Shown here: positions 41,068 through 50,693 of the stretch, one piece after another
How positions within the stretch are numbered: the stretch's first letter is position 1
How the letters are laid out: each line of letters begins with the position of its first letter
From: a virus
Strand: one strand, 5' to 3'
DNA length: 64,000 nt
IMG/VR virus record: IMGVR_UViG_3300006051_000001
Coordinates: 1 to 64,000 of that record
Position numbers and translations under genes: made by a program
Notes under the pieces: generated by a model
Told to the model about the DNA's origin: nothing
The model's input: only the letters and a program-made list of their open reading frames with translations
Databases searched by the model: none

Positions 41068-41546
41068 CTCCCAACGGCGAAGTGTATCACCACATCGGCC
41101 TCCACGATTTCGGCAGAGAGATCACTCCGTTCACGGAAGGTACTCCTCTGTACAACTTAATCATGGGTAAGACCGTGAAGGACGACTTCACTTCGCAGTT
41201 GATGTTCCTTGAAGCTTACGACGAAACCTTCGGTATCTTCGACCACGCCACATTCGACCACAACGACCCAATGTCTATCATCGCGATGCATCCATCCGAA
41301 GATATGATCACTGGGTCACGGTTGGTGTCGTACTCGAGGGAACTGATGGCCTGTCGTATTCCTGAGCTGACCAATAAGCCTATCGATGAACTGATGAGAT
41401 TACCCAAGTGGTATTTGGATGATCTTCTGAAGGATGGGCGTAAGGCACGGACTCGGGAAGATGCTGAAGTGGAGAAGATGCAGAACGATCTCAAGGCTAG
41501 TGCCGAAGCTGCGGCTGAACGTTCGCAGAACGGTGAGAAACCGTAG
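41028..41546 (+). CDS. Minus-one-frame continuation of the preceding gene
   Basis: From the T run the frame reads YPTPPQNAKAVKLTPNGEVY and continues for about 172 residues to a basic/acidic helical C-terminus (EDAEVEKMQNDLKASAEA). The only start codon near its beginning (GTG 41082) has no ribosome binding site (preceding bases CCCAACGGCGAA), so independent translation is unlikely. Coding character is good. It ends next to a perfect bidirectional terminator. I take it as the second part of one protein with 39223-41067. Confidence 0.7.
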   Translation, partial: YPTPPQNAKAVKLTPNGEVYHHIGLHDFGREITPFTEGTPLYNLIMGKTVKDDFTSQLMFLEAYDETFGIFDHATFDHNDPMSIIAMHPSEDMITGSRLVSYSRELMACRIPELTNKPIDELMRLPKWYLDDLLKDGRKARTREDAEVEKMQNDLKASAEAAAERSQNGEKP

Positions 41547-41549
41547 ACA

Positions 41550-41583
41550 GCATAAAGGGCGGGGTAATCCCCGCCCTTTATGC
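41550..41583. terminator. Perfect bidirectional palindromic terminator
   Basis: GCATAAAGGGCGGGG-TAAT-CCCCGCCCTTTATGC: fifteen-base perfect arms with TTTATGC pointing outward on both strands, between convergent genes. Confidence 0.9.
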
Positions 41584-41587
41584 CCTA

Positions 41588-42922
41588 TCAGTCTTTCAGT
41601 ACCGATGCAACGTCTTTGCGGTGAACCGAGATCGCAGTGTTCTCGATCAGGGTCAGCTTCGACTTGTTATCGATAGCAAAGCCATCGATCTTCTTCACGA
41701 CCACGAGGGTAGCCTTACAGAGATCGTACGAAACCTTGTTACGGGTATCGGTCAAGAAGCCCATGCACTGACTGATCGACGTGAAGCCGGTCAATACAGA
41801 GGACAGCGACTTGAGGAACGGTACGAGCTTGTTGGCGTAGACTTGTTCCAACCCAGGCTTGAGACCTTTGTTGTTGAAGCCCTTAACCTTAGCCAACACT
41901 GGATCGGTACGCCCACGAGCCCAGCTGATCGTGCCGCTGATCTCTTCCGCCCACTTGGTAGGCTTGTAGTCGATGATGAGCTTCTTGAAGTCATCTTCTT
42001 TGATCTGCGTGCGTTCGTTCATCTGGCTGCGGTAAGCGCCCTTAACGTAACTGGCGATCGACTCGAACGAAGTCAACTTACCGTTGACGTTCATCTGCTT
42101 GACGTTATAGCCGTAGCTAAGCGCCAGCTTGAACATGGCCGCGTTGGTCATGTCGAACAGTTCCATCTTGGCGATGGCCACGTCAACGTCAGCTTCGGTC
42201 TCAGCCTTAGCCAGACCGATCAGGAAGTCTTCAACAGCTTCGGCGAATGGAGGAAGCTTGGTCTTGATGACACCACAGAGGAGTACCATCTCTTCAAGCT
42301 GCTTCTCAGGAGCCAGCAGTTGGCGATCCTTGAAGCTGTTCCACTTACCGTTGATGTTGCGCATCTCGCTGGCGATAGTACCGTCACGAACACGACGAGC
42401 CATCTGAGAGACGGCTGAGTTGTTCGACAGGATCTTGTCGACTTCGATGATGTACTTCTGGAGGGAACCGAGCTTCTGCTCAAGATCGTCCACCGCCGCA
42501 GTCGCTTGACCAGCCTGACTCAACCAGTTCCAAAGCTTATTGCAAGCTTCGATGATGTAAGCCAGCACGCTGCCCAGCGCATTCACTACCGCCTCGTAGG
42601 CGGTCTTAACGAAGCTCTCAGTGGATACTTCGTAGTTGGTGCGACTAGGCTCCTGCGTGAAGCTGTTGATCGGGTAACGATCGATCAACTTGCCAAGCAC
42701 TGGGTAAGTACCAGTCAGTGCTTTGATGTTCTCCATGTCGCTACGGCAAACGTATTTACGCTTGACGATTGTTTCGTACGTTTCGAAGACCAGCATCATG
42801 TCGTCGAATTCTTTCGCGTGGACGGGGTTAGGCGTCTCATCGATGATCGCAACAGGGGTGTCGTCGTTCTCAATCTCGGCGGATTCAACCGAGAGGTCGG
42901 CTAATGTGATACTGGCATTCAT
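41588..42922 (-). CDS. Inner-body-like virion protein with protease cleavage motif, 444 aa
   Basis: The first about 100 residues are acidic, then VSTESF (99-104) precedes an amphipathic helical region (VVNALGSVLAYIIEACNKLW). The same STE-SF or SME-SF arrangement occurs in the genes at 53537 and 55321. phiKZ inner-body proteins are known to be cut by a head protease after S/A/G-X-E, so this is a likely propeptide junction. The rest is helical and charged. It is the third gene of a minus-strand unit. The family link is by motif and layout; no alignment was possible. Confidence 0.65.
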   Translation of the reverse strand: MNASITLADLSVESAEIENDDTPVAIIDETPNPVHAKEFDDMMLVFETYETIVKRKYVCRSDMENIKALTGTYPVLGKLIDRYPINSFTQEPSRTNYEVSTESFVKTAYEAVVNALGSVLAYIIEACNKLWNWLSQAGQATAAVDDLEQKLGSLQKYIIEVDKILSNNSAVSQMARRVRDGTIASEMRNINGKWNSFKDRQLLAPEKQLEEMVLLCGVIKTKLPPFAEAVEDFLIGLAKAETEADVDVAIAKMELFDMTNAAMFKLALSYGYNVKQMNVNGKLTSFESIASYVKGAYRSQMNERTQIKEDDFKKLIIDYKPTKWAEEISGTISWARGRTDPVLAKVKGFNNKGLKPGLEQVYANKLVPFLKSLSSVLTGFTSISQCMGFLTDTRNKVSYDLCKATLVVVKKIDGFAIDNKSKLTLIENTAISVHRKDVASVLKD

Positions 42923-42959
42923 GTTCTCGTCCCTCAGGTCATGCAGATGAAAGGTGTAA

Positions 42960-43394
42960 TCAGGCAGCAGCTTCAGCGTCTGCTTTCAAGATGTTCACCG
43001 CTTGGGTGATCTTGTACTTGTTAACGCCGCTGGAGGCGTACTCAGGCATTACCTTAATCAGGGTAGCCGCGAATGGAGCTTCACCGACCAGCTCATCGAT
43101 GCAGCAGCCGTATACCAGCTGGTAACGACGCGACCACAGCTGGAAGCCGTACTCGACAGCGCGATCAACGTCGAACGGAGCGACTTCGTTGATCTGGTAC
43201 ATGGTGCTACGAACTTCGCCGACGTTCTGGGTGTAGTAGTCACGAACAGCACTGTCTTGCAGTGGAGCGCCTGGCAGGGTAACCAGAGTTGCAGCCGCGC
43301 AGCCCAGAACCGAAGCCAGCAGGTAACGACGGTTTTCGATCTCGGTGCCTTCAGTGAGAGTGGCAACGAGGGCATTAACTTTAAGTGGGTTCAT
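42960..43394 (-). CDS. Unknown protein with one hydrophobic segment, 144 aa
   Basis: ATGA overlap with the end of the metalloprotease gene. Residues 25-45 (LLASVLGCAAATLVTLPGA) form a hydrophobic helix that could span a membrane or insert in a core; the remainder is polar with Tyr/Asp and an Ala-rich acidic end (KADAEAAA). It lies between the metalloprotease and an inner-body-like protein and may be a head component. Function unknown. Confidence 0.65.
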   Translation of the reverse strand: MNPLKVNALVATLTEGTEIENRRYLLASVLGCAAATLVTLPGAPLQDSAVRDYYTQNVGEVRSTMYQINEVAPFDVDRAVEYGFQLWSRRYQLVYGCCIDELVGEAPFAATLIKVMPEYASSGVNKYKITQAVNILKADAEAAA

Positions 43395-44707
43395 TGGTTC
43401 AATCCTTTCAGGGAAGCGGACAGTTCGTACAAACGATTGTTAGCGAGGTCTTCCTTCAGATCGTTGGAAGCATGATCTTGACGAATACCGCGAATCATCT
43501 CATAGGTAAAAGCGCCGATCTTCCGAATCACATCGCCGAAGCCATGGATCTTAGAAATCTCATCGTCGATTACCGCGAGGTCTTCAAGAGCCGCATTACG
43601 CGTCTTCTTATCAAGCTTTGGATCTTTGAGCAGGGTTACCAGCTCACGGCGAATCATAGCGATCCGTTGCTCCGGTTGTGGATACGAAGCACCGTCCAAC
43701 ATCCCGAGACCAGACGTGAAGATCACGTTGATGGAGAAGGTCTTGGCAACGCTCCAGATGGACGCAAGTGCAAAGGCCGCACGTCCGGCTTCCGACAGCG
43801 CCTTAAATGGCAGGCCGACGATCTGAAGGCCGTTAGACAGAAGACCTACCCACTTGGCGTCAAAGCCTGAGCGAGCAAAGACACCTTTGGCACGTTCACG
43901 CTTGGCAATGGCACGTACCAGCGCAGCACCCAGCATCCAGCGAGCAGAGAATTGATCCGCTACTGTTTCGGCAAGACGCTTATCGTACCAGCGAGTACCA
44001 GCCTTCTCTTGCATACGAACAACCTGACCTTGCAATACAAGAGCAGTGATCTCAGCAGGAGAGGCATCATCAGGCAGAACCTTGGGGTCCATTGCCGACA
44101 GCTTCATGGCAGCCTTACCGATGAGGATACGCTTCTCAAGAGGTACGTCTGGATTGATGGCGCCAACAACCTCAGCAAGGATGATGTTGGTACGCAGCGT
44201 TTCACACATGAACTCGTAGTTAGTCCAAGCGTGGCCGACCTCATGGAAGTAGAGAGCTGTCAGTTCGTCAGGTTCAAACAAACCCTCGAACATAGACTTA
44301 CTCATCTCCATGTCGTTACGCAGCTTCGTGAAGAAACCTGTAACACGACCTTTCTTGAGATCGATCGTACCCGTTACCAACTGAGCGCCGGTCAGGTTGT
44401 TGAAGTCGTACTTCTCGATACGCTTGAGCGCATCAAGGTTGATCGGGTTGATAGCGTTCAGGTTTGGGAGGTGACACTCGACACGATACGATTCGAGGAA
44501 GTTCAACTCTTCAACGTAGACCGCTTCCATCCAGACGCCAGTAGCGTCTTTGGTCAACATGGTGATCTCAGCCAAGTACTGACGCACCGCATGGGGGTCG
44601 TCGAGATTATCCTGAACTTGAGCAAACAGCTTGGTGATTTGTTTCGGCAACTCGGAGTTCGTTTGGAATGCAATAGCCTCCAACGACTCGTCAATCTTAC
44701 TGGACAT
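43391..44707 (-). CDS. Predicted zinc metalloprotease (HExxH), 438 aa
   Basis: ALYFHEVGHAW (residues 151-161) is a canonical HExxH zincin motif with catalytic Glu156, and AETVADQFSARW contains Glu247 and Asp251, an ExxxD third-ligand motif about 90 residues later, as in gluzincins such as the M48 group. A hydrophobic segment lies near residues 302-325 (FALASIWSVAKTFSINVIF). The N-terminus is acidic with SLE. AGGAG precedes the ATG, and CTATGAT about 20-30 bases upstream is a late-type start candidate. In a virion-gene unit it may act in head maturation or be packaged. The protease call is from motifs; substrate unknown. Confidence 0.72.
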   Translation of the reverse strand: MSSKIDESLEAIAFQTNSELPKQITKLFAQVQDNLDDPHAVRQYLAEITMLTKDATGVWMEAVYVEELNFLESYRVECHLPNLNAINPINLDALKRIEKYDFNNLTGAQLVTGTIDLKKGRVTGFFTKLRNDMEMSKSMFEGLFEPDELTALYFHEVGHAWTNYEFMCETLRTNIILAEVVGAINPDVPLEKRILIGKAAMKLSAMDPKVLPDDASPAEITALVLQGQVVRMQEKAGTRWYDKRLAETVADQFSARWMLGAALVRAIAKRERAKGVFARSGFDAKWVGLLSNGLQIVGLPFKALSEAGRAAFALASIWSVAKTFSINVIFTSGLGMLDGASYPQPEQRIAMIRRELVTLLKDPKLDKKTRNAALEDLAVIDDEISKIHGFGDVIRKIGAFTYEMIRGIRQDHASNDLKEDLANNRLYELSASLKGLNQ

Positions 44708-44815
44708 AAATCGACTCCTGCCCCAGTGGGTATCATAGCAATTAGAGGAACTGTTAATCGTACAAATTTAATCGCGTGACCAATGCTTTACAGGAACGTA
44801 GATTCGAGGTTAGCA

Positions 44816-46636
44816 ATGAAGAAGTTTCTCACACCAGCAGAGATCGATGTACATCTCGCACACATTCCAAAAGATCAAATTGTATCCCGTGAGTGCAAGC
44901 ATGCCACTTACGTTCGTCACCGTGGTGGCGATCAGCAAGACTGTCTGGTGATCAAAGAGTGGGTCACCCTTAAAGACGGTTCACGGTTCCCACGCGTCAG
45001 GATGGTTGAGAACTACAAGCGTCCGTACTGGGTAACGAAAGAACCATTCCGTACTCACCCTGACAAGATTCAGTTCGAAGAGCTGAAGCGTCTGGACATG
45101 TTCCGTGTACCGCAGTGCAAACTGCGTCAAGACATCTGCTTCCGCATTCGTGGGCTGCAACCAAACAACCCAATGAAGGTGTTGGCTCGCAGTCCTTACT
45201 TGTACGGGCTCGACACTGGCCCTGAAGTCTTCATGAAGCAGAGCTACGCCGACAAGTGGCCCAATGCCTTCCAGCCGAACAGAGTGTCCGTAATCGACGC
45301 CGAGACCGACGTGAACGGTCTGCTGCACTCTAAGCTACAGTTGCCGATTCTTTGGTCATTGGTTAGCGATGATGAGATCGTCCTCTACGTGAACGATACG
45401 TGGGCGTTTGACATCGACAACTACGAAGAGCAGATCCACAAAGAATACCAATCGGTAATCGGACAGTGGGCTGCGGCCATCCGTAAGAAGATGACCAACA
45501 AGAAGACTGGCGAGTGTCCTGATTGGGTGGACATGATCGAGAAGATCCCAGTCCGCGTCGAGCGTCTGAAGAATGACTTCGACATCACTAAGGGGATGGT
45601 CGATCGTCTGCATGAAACACAACCGGATCTGGTAACAGGCTGGAACGTATTCTTCGATGCTAAATGTATCGAGAACTCCGTAACCAACGCTGGCTACGAT
45701 TTGGCTGACGTCATGTCTGATCCTCGTGTTCCTTACGAGTGGCGCGGTGCGTTGCTGACTGAAGGTCAGGCTGTTAAACGTACGTCGTCTGGACGTGAGA
45801 TGCGTCTTGATCCGCAAGAACGTTGGAACAAGGTACTCAACACAGCCTCATGGCGCATGCAGGACATGATGCAGCTGTATTGGCAGTTGCGTAAGGCCAA
45901 GGGTAAGGAATCTGGTGGTTACGGCTTAGACGCTGTTCTAGACCGTCAGTTGTCTGTGGGTAAGCTCAAGTACGATACCGAAGATACTTCGGTGCCGCCT
46001 GGGACACTTCACTGGCACATGGACATGCAGCGGAACTACAAGGTTCGCTACGGCGTGTACAACATCATCGACTCCTTGGCAGTTTGGGCGCTCGATAAGA
46101 AGAACCAAGACTTGAGTTCTCAGATCTCATCTCTTGCAGGTCCACTGGATTACTCCAACTTCAACTCGCAGCCGAAGATCAACGTCACTGACATGCTCTT
46201 CAGCACGATCAAGAAGCTGGGCAAAGTAATCTGCTCCACATCTGATCAAATGGCCGATGAGAACGATGCGCTGCTCTCCGGTAAGGATGGGTGGATCGTA
46301 ACCTTCCCAAGCCACATTGTTGCGGATACGGGACTGTTCTTATTTGAGGACATGCCTGAGATCCGATCAATGATCCACATGTTCAACGCGGATGCTGACG
46401 TGGAAACTACGTATCCGATTTCTGAGATCATTCAGAACCTCTCCAGTGAGACGACAATTGCAGAACCTTGTCGTGTGATGGGTGTAGGGCGTGAAGCACT
46501 GCGTCTTGCAAGTATCAACCTTACTGGTGGTCGTGTGAACTCGGTCGAGATTGTGGAATCCATCTGTAAGATGCCGATGTTCGATGAATGGCTGGAACAA
46601 GCTACCATTGACATCGAAGAGATCAAAGCAGCATAA
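44816..46636 (+). CDS. Family B DNA polymerase, N-terminal half (3'-5' exonuclease and motif A)
   Basis: Start at ATG 44816 (MKKFLTPAEID) with CGAGG upstream. Exonuclease motifs: SVIDAETD (Exo I, Asp161 and Glu163), VTGWNVFFDAK (Exo II, 273-283) and YNIIDSLAVW (Exo III, about 415-424). Near residues 524-534, ADADVETTYPISEII lines up with polymerase motif A (T4 DLTSLYPSII), providing one catalytic Asp. The chain ends about 70 residues later without motifs B and C, which are in the gene at 8158-10287. 606 aa. Proofreading and first part of the polymerase active site; it must join the other half to work (inference). Confidence 0.85.
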   Translation: MKKFLTPAEIDVHLAHIPKDQIVSRECKHATYVRHRGGDQQDCLVIKEWVTLKDGSRFPRVRMVENYKRPYWVTKEPFRTHPDKIQFEELKRLDMFRVPQCKLRQDICFRIRGLQPNNPMKVLARSPYLYGLDTGPEVFMKQSYADKWPNAFQPNRVSVIDAETDVNGLLHSKLQLPILWSLVSDDEIVLYVNDTWAFDIDNYEEQIHKEYQSVIGQWAAAIRKKMTNKKTGECPDWVDMIEKIPVRVERLKNDFDITKGMVDRLHETQPDLVTGWNVFFDAKCIENSVTNAGYDLADVMSDPRVPYEWRGALLTEGQAVKRTSSGREMRLDPQERWNKVLNTASWRMQDMMQLYWQLRKAKGKESGGYGLDAVLDRQLSVGKLKYDTEDTSVPPGTLHWHMDMQRNYKVRYGVYNIIDSLAVWALDKKNQDLSSQISSLAGPLDYSNFNSQPKINVTDMLFSTIKKLGKVICSTSDQMADENDALLSGKDGWIVTFPSHIVADTGLFLFEDMPEIRSMIHMFNADADVETTYPISEIIQNLSSETTIAEPCRVMGVGREALRLASINLTGGRVNSVEIVESICKMPMFDEWLEQATIDIEEIKAA

Positions 46637-46640
46637 GGAA

Positions 46641-46683
46641 CCAGCACACTACAGAGTGATCTGTAGTGTGCTGGGGTTTATGC
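46641..46683. terminator. Bidirectional hairpin terminator
   Basis: CCAGCACACTACAGA and TCTGTAGTGTGCTGG are perfect fifteen-base arms around GTGA, followed by GGTTTATGC which runs into the stop codon of the convergent gene. Confidence 0.88.
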
Positions 46684-49620
46684 CTGCATTGGCTGGTGAA
46701 GCTTGAAGTTCACTTCGATAGCGTCAACAACCGAGTACGTGCCATCGGCCTGAGATTCCAGAGCCTTAGCAATACACAGACGAGACGAAGCATCCATCAA
46801 GGTGATCACGTCGTAGTCTTTATCAGCACCACCCAACCCAGTGAGACTAGCGCCGATAACGTCGTTAGCACCAAGGTTGTTGTAGATGTCGGTTTCGATC
46901 ACGTTACGAGATACACGCTGGTTATCAAGACCTGCCACCACACGAGCAATCGTAGTGACTTCCATCGCGTCCCGAAGGTCAGTATTACCGTACACCTCTT
47001 TGCTGACCCAGAGGGTCACTGTCAGAGACTGAGACGTGTGCAGGGTTACCAGCTCACTGTCTTGTACAGTTGCTTCCACGAACTTCAGAGTGTTGCGAGG
47101 CTGGAAGAACAAGTCGGTACGTTCGAACAGTTCTTGACGAACCGGAGCAAGCACTTCGTTGATCCACTCATTGAGGATCTGAGGTACTTCCTTCACGTAA
47201 GTCAGATCACCACCTTTGGTAGCGTAGCGATACACGCCATCGAACAAGCAGACATCCCACCAGTGGATAACGTTACGTTCCGATTCGTAGATCGGGTTAC
47301 CGTTCTCGTCGAGGACTGCGTCGTTGATGTAGTGCAGGACTGTCTTGTTGCCGTCGGCATTAAGAACGAAGTCGCCTTTCCTGTGCTTGATCTTGAGTTG
47401 CTTGATACCATCAACCACTTCAAAGACCGGCTGCTTGTCAGCATCGAACTCGTAGTAGTTCTTATCCCACGTCTGATACACAACTGCATCGTAGGTCTGA
47501 ACTTTACGCAGGCCTGCCAAGTCACGGCAAAGCGCCCACAGACCAGTCAGCTCATCGCCCAGCTTGATCGTCAGCTCTTCGTGGTAAATACCAGTCGAAC
47601 CATCAGGTAAGAGGAAGTCACCCAACACCTGATCCACTTCAGTAGTCTTCGCATCTTCAACAGCGTAATCGGACACCGACCAGATCAGCGAGAACTGGTT
47701 GGTCAGGTAAGTAGACAGATTACGTGCTTCAGGTTCGTACATGCTGAAGTTAGACAACGTCAGCTCATGGTCACCGTTGATGTCCCAGTTACTGTCGAGA
47801 CGGAACGTGTAGATACGCTCACCGTTCTTAGCGATCTGCACACCGTTAACGTAAGCGTAGTCACTCTCACCAACAGGTTTGAATGCAAGCTGTACGTGAA
47901 CCTGATCATCTCTCAGCGCTTGCCACGCATCGTTAGACGAGCTGCGAACTGTCAGCAGATAACCAGCATCATCGCGAACGACAGACATGGTGTTGCTGGA
48001 GCTTACAGTCAAGCCCAAGGTATCGTTACTGGCGAGGAACGACTTGACGTCGATCTCTGGAGCGTTCAAGTAGTACGGCCGTACTTCGAAGTTGAAGTTG
48101 GCAGTGTCGAGAACGTAGTGCAGTGGAGTCCAGAGGTAAGTGCCATCGGAGACCTTGTTGATCAGTGGATCACCTTTCAACAGATCGATCGCTTTACGAT
48201 CAGCATCCTTAACGATAGTCAACACGCCATCGATGTACCGATACAGAGTCTTCGGAGTCACCGTGAAACGCTGACCATTGTCGACGACCGTTTCGTATTG
48301 CAGCAGATCAGCGATAGCGAACTTGGCCGTGATAACAGCGGAGTCGATACCTGTGGTCGCTACACCTGCTTCGTTCACCGGCATGGCGCGAGTGGCGAGG
48401 AAGGTACGTTCGGTAACCACGTCTGTAGGCTTCATCGAGTCGAAACCCAATTCGTCCAGAGTGGTCTTCATCTGCAAGTCACTGACCGGGATAACCGCAT
48501 CACCAACTGCGTTGTTGAGAACACGACTACGACGCTGTTCAAACGTCGGAGCATCAGCACCACCACTGATCAGATCGGTGGAAACAATGCTGATTGTGTT
48601 CATCGTAGACAACGGAGCCTTATAGACACCAGCATCATCGTTATCAAGGTCGCTGTAAGTCGCTACGAACGCTTCCGGCGGCAGACCTGACAAAGACATC
48701 GTCATCTGGCCTTTCGTCGTGTATACGTCAACACGGATGTCTTTCGTGGTGAGGTTGGTTGCGAAGTAAACGTACGGCAGCTCAATCGTCAGCTCGTTGT
48801 TCACCAACTTGTACAGCAGAGTCGGGTCAGTCGGGTCGAACGATTGGATGCTGTTGGTCGTCTTGATCTCATCCCACCCTTTGGTGGCAGTGTTACGAGA
48901 GAACGCCCGAACGTAGTAGAACTTATCAGTCAGGGTCAGAACCTTCTTCAGGGACTTGGCGCCAGACAGACTGTAGGTGTACGACGTCAGCAACATCTGC
49001 TTGATCGGCACATCCACACGAAGCATCTCAACGACACCGCCGTTGTTTGGATCAACGAGAGTCCTGACAGGTTGTGTCTTGACCTTGTTACCCGAAAGCT
49101 TCTGAAGAGGCGATGGGCGACTGCCATCGTAAACCACATCGATACCACCGTTACGCTTCACGATGAAGTTGATAGCGTATTGGAAAGTGAACGCGACGTT
49201 GTTCACGACAATCCGAGTGTGCTTCGGAATGGTCAGGCGCTTAGTGCCGGTATTGCCGACAGGTACAGCGCTAGCGATGATCTCATCGACCGAGAAGAAC
49301 CAACTGAAGGTTCCGTCAGCAGGAGTATCGAACATCCCCTCGAAGTCTTTGTCGGACAGGTGATAGAACAGAGTCTCATCGTCCACAGCCTGAATCGGAT
49401 ACTGGCGTGTGTTGAGAACCTGGTCTTCCTGAATGCCAGCCAACCCTAGGACGACAGACATTTCCATCAAGTGAGGAAACGGCGCGGATGGGTTGGTTAC
49501 AATCGTTGCACCGTCGAACGCTTCCTCGGTCATTCCCATCAGTAGAGGAATGATTCGAGTTGGTTCGTACTGCATCTCCGCCATCTCATCGAGAATGGTG
49601 GTGTGATCAATTGTAGTCAT
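46678..49620 (-). CDS. Large virion protein, possibly baseplate, 980 aa
   Basis: A long protein rich in strands, Thr, Val, Asp and Asn, without enzyme motifs. A segment near residues 365-400 (APTFEQRRSRVLNNAVGD followed by VIPVSDLQMK) resembles the Glu/Arg-rich stretch before the core of baseplate J-like wedge proteins, but this is only a visual impression. It begins two bases after the stop of the gene at 49623, forming a two-gene minus-strand unit. Its size and composition fit a tail or baseplate structural protein of a myovirus. Start ATG has a weak site (GGGTCTC). Confidence 0.6.
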   Translation of the reverse strand: MTTIDHTTILDEMAEMQYEPTRIIPLLMGMTEEAFDGATIVTNPSAPFPHLMEMSVVLGLAGIQEDQVLNTRQYPIQAVDDETLFYHLSDKDFEGMFDTPADGTFSWFFSVDEIIASAVPVGNTGTKRLTIPKHTRIVVNNVAFTFQYAINFIVKRNGGIDVVYDGSRPSPLQKLSGNKVKTQPVRTLVDPNNGGVVEMLRVDVPIKQMLLTSYTYSLSGAKSLKKVLTLTDKFYYVRAFSRNTATKGWDEIKTTNSIQSFDPTDPTLLYKLVNNELTIELPYVYFATNLTTKDIRVDVYTTKGQMTMSLSGLPPEAFVATYSDLDNDDAGVYKAPLSTMNTISIVSTDLISGGADAPTFEQRRSRVLNNAVGDAVIPVSDLQMKTTLDELGFDSMKPTDVVTERTFLATRAMPVNEAGVATTGIDSAVITAKFAIADLLQYETVVDNGQRFTVTPKTLYRYIDGVLTIVKDADRKAIDLLKGDPLINKVSDGTYLWTPLHYVLDTANFNFEVRPYYLNAPEIDVKSFLASNDTLGLTVSSSNTMSVVRDDAGYLLTVRSSSNDAWQALRDDQVHVQLAFKPVGESDYAYVNGVQIAKNGERIYTFRLDSNWDINGDHELTLSNFSMYEPEARNLSTYLTNQFSLIWSVSDYAVEDAKTTEVDQVLGDFLLPDGSTGIYHEELTIKLGDELTGLWALCRDLAGLRKVQTYDAVVYQTWDKNYYEFDADKQPVFEVVDGIKQLKIKHRKGDFVLNADGNKTVLHYINDAVLDENGNPIYESERNVIHWWDVCLFDGVYRYATKGGDLTYVKEVPQILNEWINEVLAPVRQELFERTDLFFQPRNTLKFVEATVQDSELVTLHTSQSLTVTLWVSKEVYGNTDLRDAMEVTTIARVVAGLDNQRVSRNVIETDIYNNLGANDVIGASLTGLGGADKDYDVITLMDASSRLCIAKALESQADGTYSVVDAIEVNFKLHQPMQA

Positions 49621-49622
49621 GA

Positions 49623-50693
49623 TTAGAGACCCTTCGTCAGAGCTTTGTACTGTTCGTTTTCAATCCACCACTGGAGTTCGTTCGTTTCCAGATCGATCCA
49701 TGGATAGCCGTTGTAGTTTGTCGCAGCGTAGAAGGCATAAGGCACTTTGGTGTATTTCTGAGTGCGGGTGGAATCTTGCATGCCTTTGTTAGTGCGAGCA
49801 ATCCGGTAGTTGAATTCAAGCAACTGGATCGGATCGTTGTACACAGCGCCAACCGAGGTGAAGGTTACGGAGAGTTGCTTGTTCTCAAACTCAGCCGCTT
49901 CCTCACGGTTAAAGCCGAAGCCTGCACCGATGGAAAGGTTGGTCGGTACGGAAGCACCGGTGTGGAACCACTGAACGATCTTCTGCCCATTCGTATCCAA
50001 CTTGAAGCGTTCAATACGAGTGAAGTAATCCATCTCGTTCTGAACACGTTGAGCTGGATGGGGGATGATCGGACCAATCCGAAGATAGGTCATGTACAAC
50101 AACCAAGTGTGGAACAATGCGAGAACCGCGTTGCCCTTAAAGTTGTTGAACGTACAGGTCAAGTCAAACCGACCATTATACTCAGCGATCGAGTCGTTCA
50201 TAATCCAGGTCTCTTTAGCGATACCTTCAGGACTACTATAGATGTTGACGCCGATGTCAGGCGGTGAGCTCATGGTCATGATGCTGTTTGTCAGCAACGT
50301 GATGTAAGGATTCAGGTTATCCACGAGGGCCGATTGTTTGGCCGTCTTGTATGTTGTGGGGTCCAACATCATCCTTACAGCGTATTGATATGACAGAGGG
50401 TCTTGCGTCATAAGCGCAGCGAGTTGTCGGACGGGCGATATGTTATCGTACGACAGGTTGAGGTTTGGGCGTGTAAACAACACCAAGCCTTGCAACTCTC
50501 TATGAAGCGGTAAAGGCGCTAAGTTGGGCAGTCGGTTGAGTCCGAAGAACATGTCGCTATAGCGGCTGAACTCGGCACCGGCACCCATAGTCCTGGAGAT
50601 GCTATCAAGTAATGCGTAAGAGTTGTCGAGTCCGCCAGCGTCAGCAACGGACTTCATAATCGTGTTATAGAGAAAATCATCTGCTGTGGACAT
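49623..50693 (-). CDS. Virion-type structural protein, 356 aa
   Basis: First gene of the minus-strand pair; GAGG lies six bases before its ATG. The protein is rich in Asn, Tyr, Phe and Leu with mixed strands and helices (LVLFTRPNLNLSYDNI; YWFH-like aromatic patches such as VLALFHTWLLYMTYL). No catalytic motif. Composition and its pairing with a probable baseplate protein suggest a tail component. Family not recognised. Confidence 0.62.
   Translation of the reverse strand: MSTADDFLYNTIMKSVADAGGLDNSYALLDSISRTMGAGAEFSRYSDMFFGLNRLPNLAPLPLHRELQGLVLFTRPNLNLSYDNISPVRQLAALMTQDPLSYQYAVRMMLDPTTYKTAKQSALVDNLNPYITLLTNSIMTMSSPPDIGVNIYSSPEGIAKETWIMNDSIAEYNGRFDLTCTFNNFKGNAVLALFHTWLLYMTYLRIGPIIPHPAQRVQNEMDYFTRIERFKLDTNGQKIVQWFHTGASVPTNLSIGAGFGFNREEAAEFENKQLSVTFTSVGAVYNDPIQLLEFNYRIARTNKGMQDSTRTQKYTKVPYAFYAATNYNGYPWIDLETNELQWWIENEQYKALTKGL

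Noticed and set aside
46666-47610. 314-codon plus-strand frame opposite the 980-residue gene
   Set aside because: Begins inside a terminator hairpin and has shadow-type composition.
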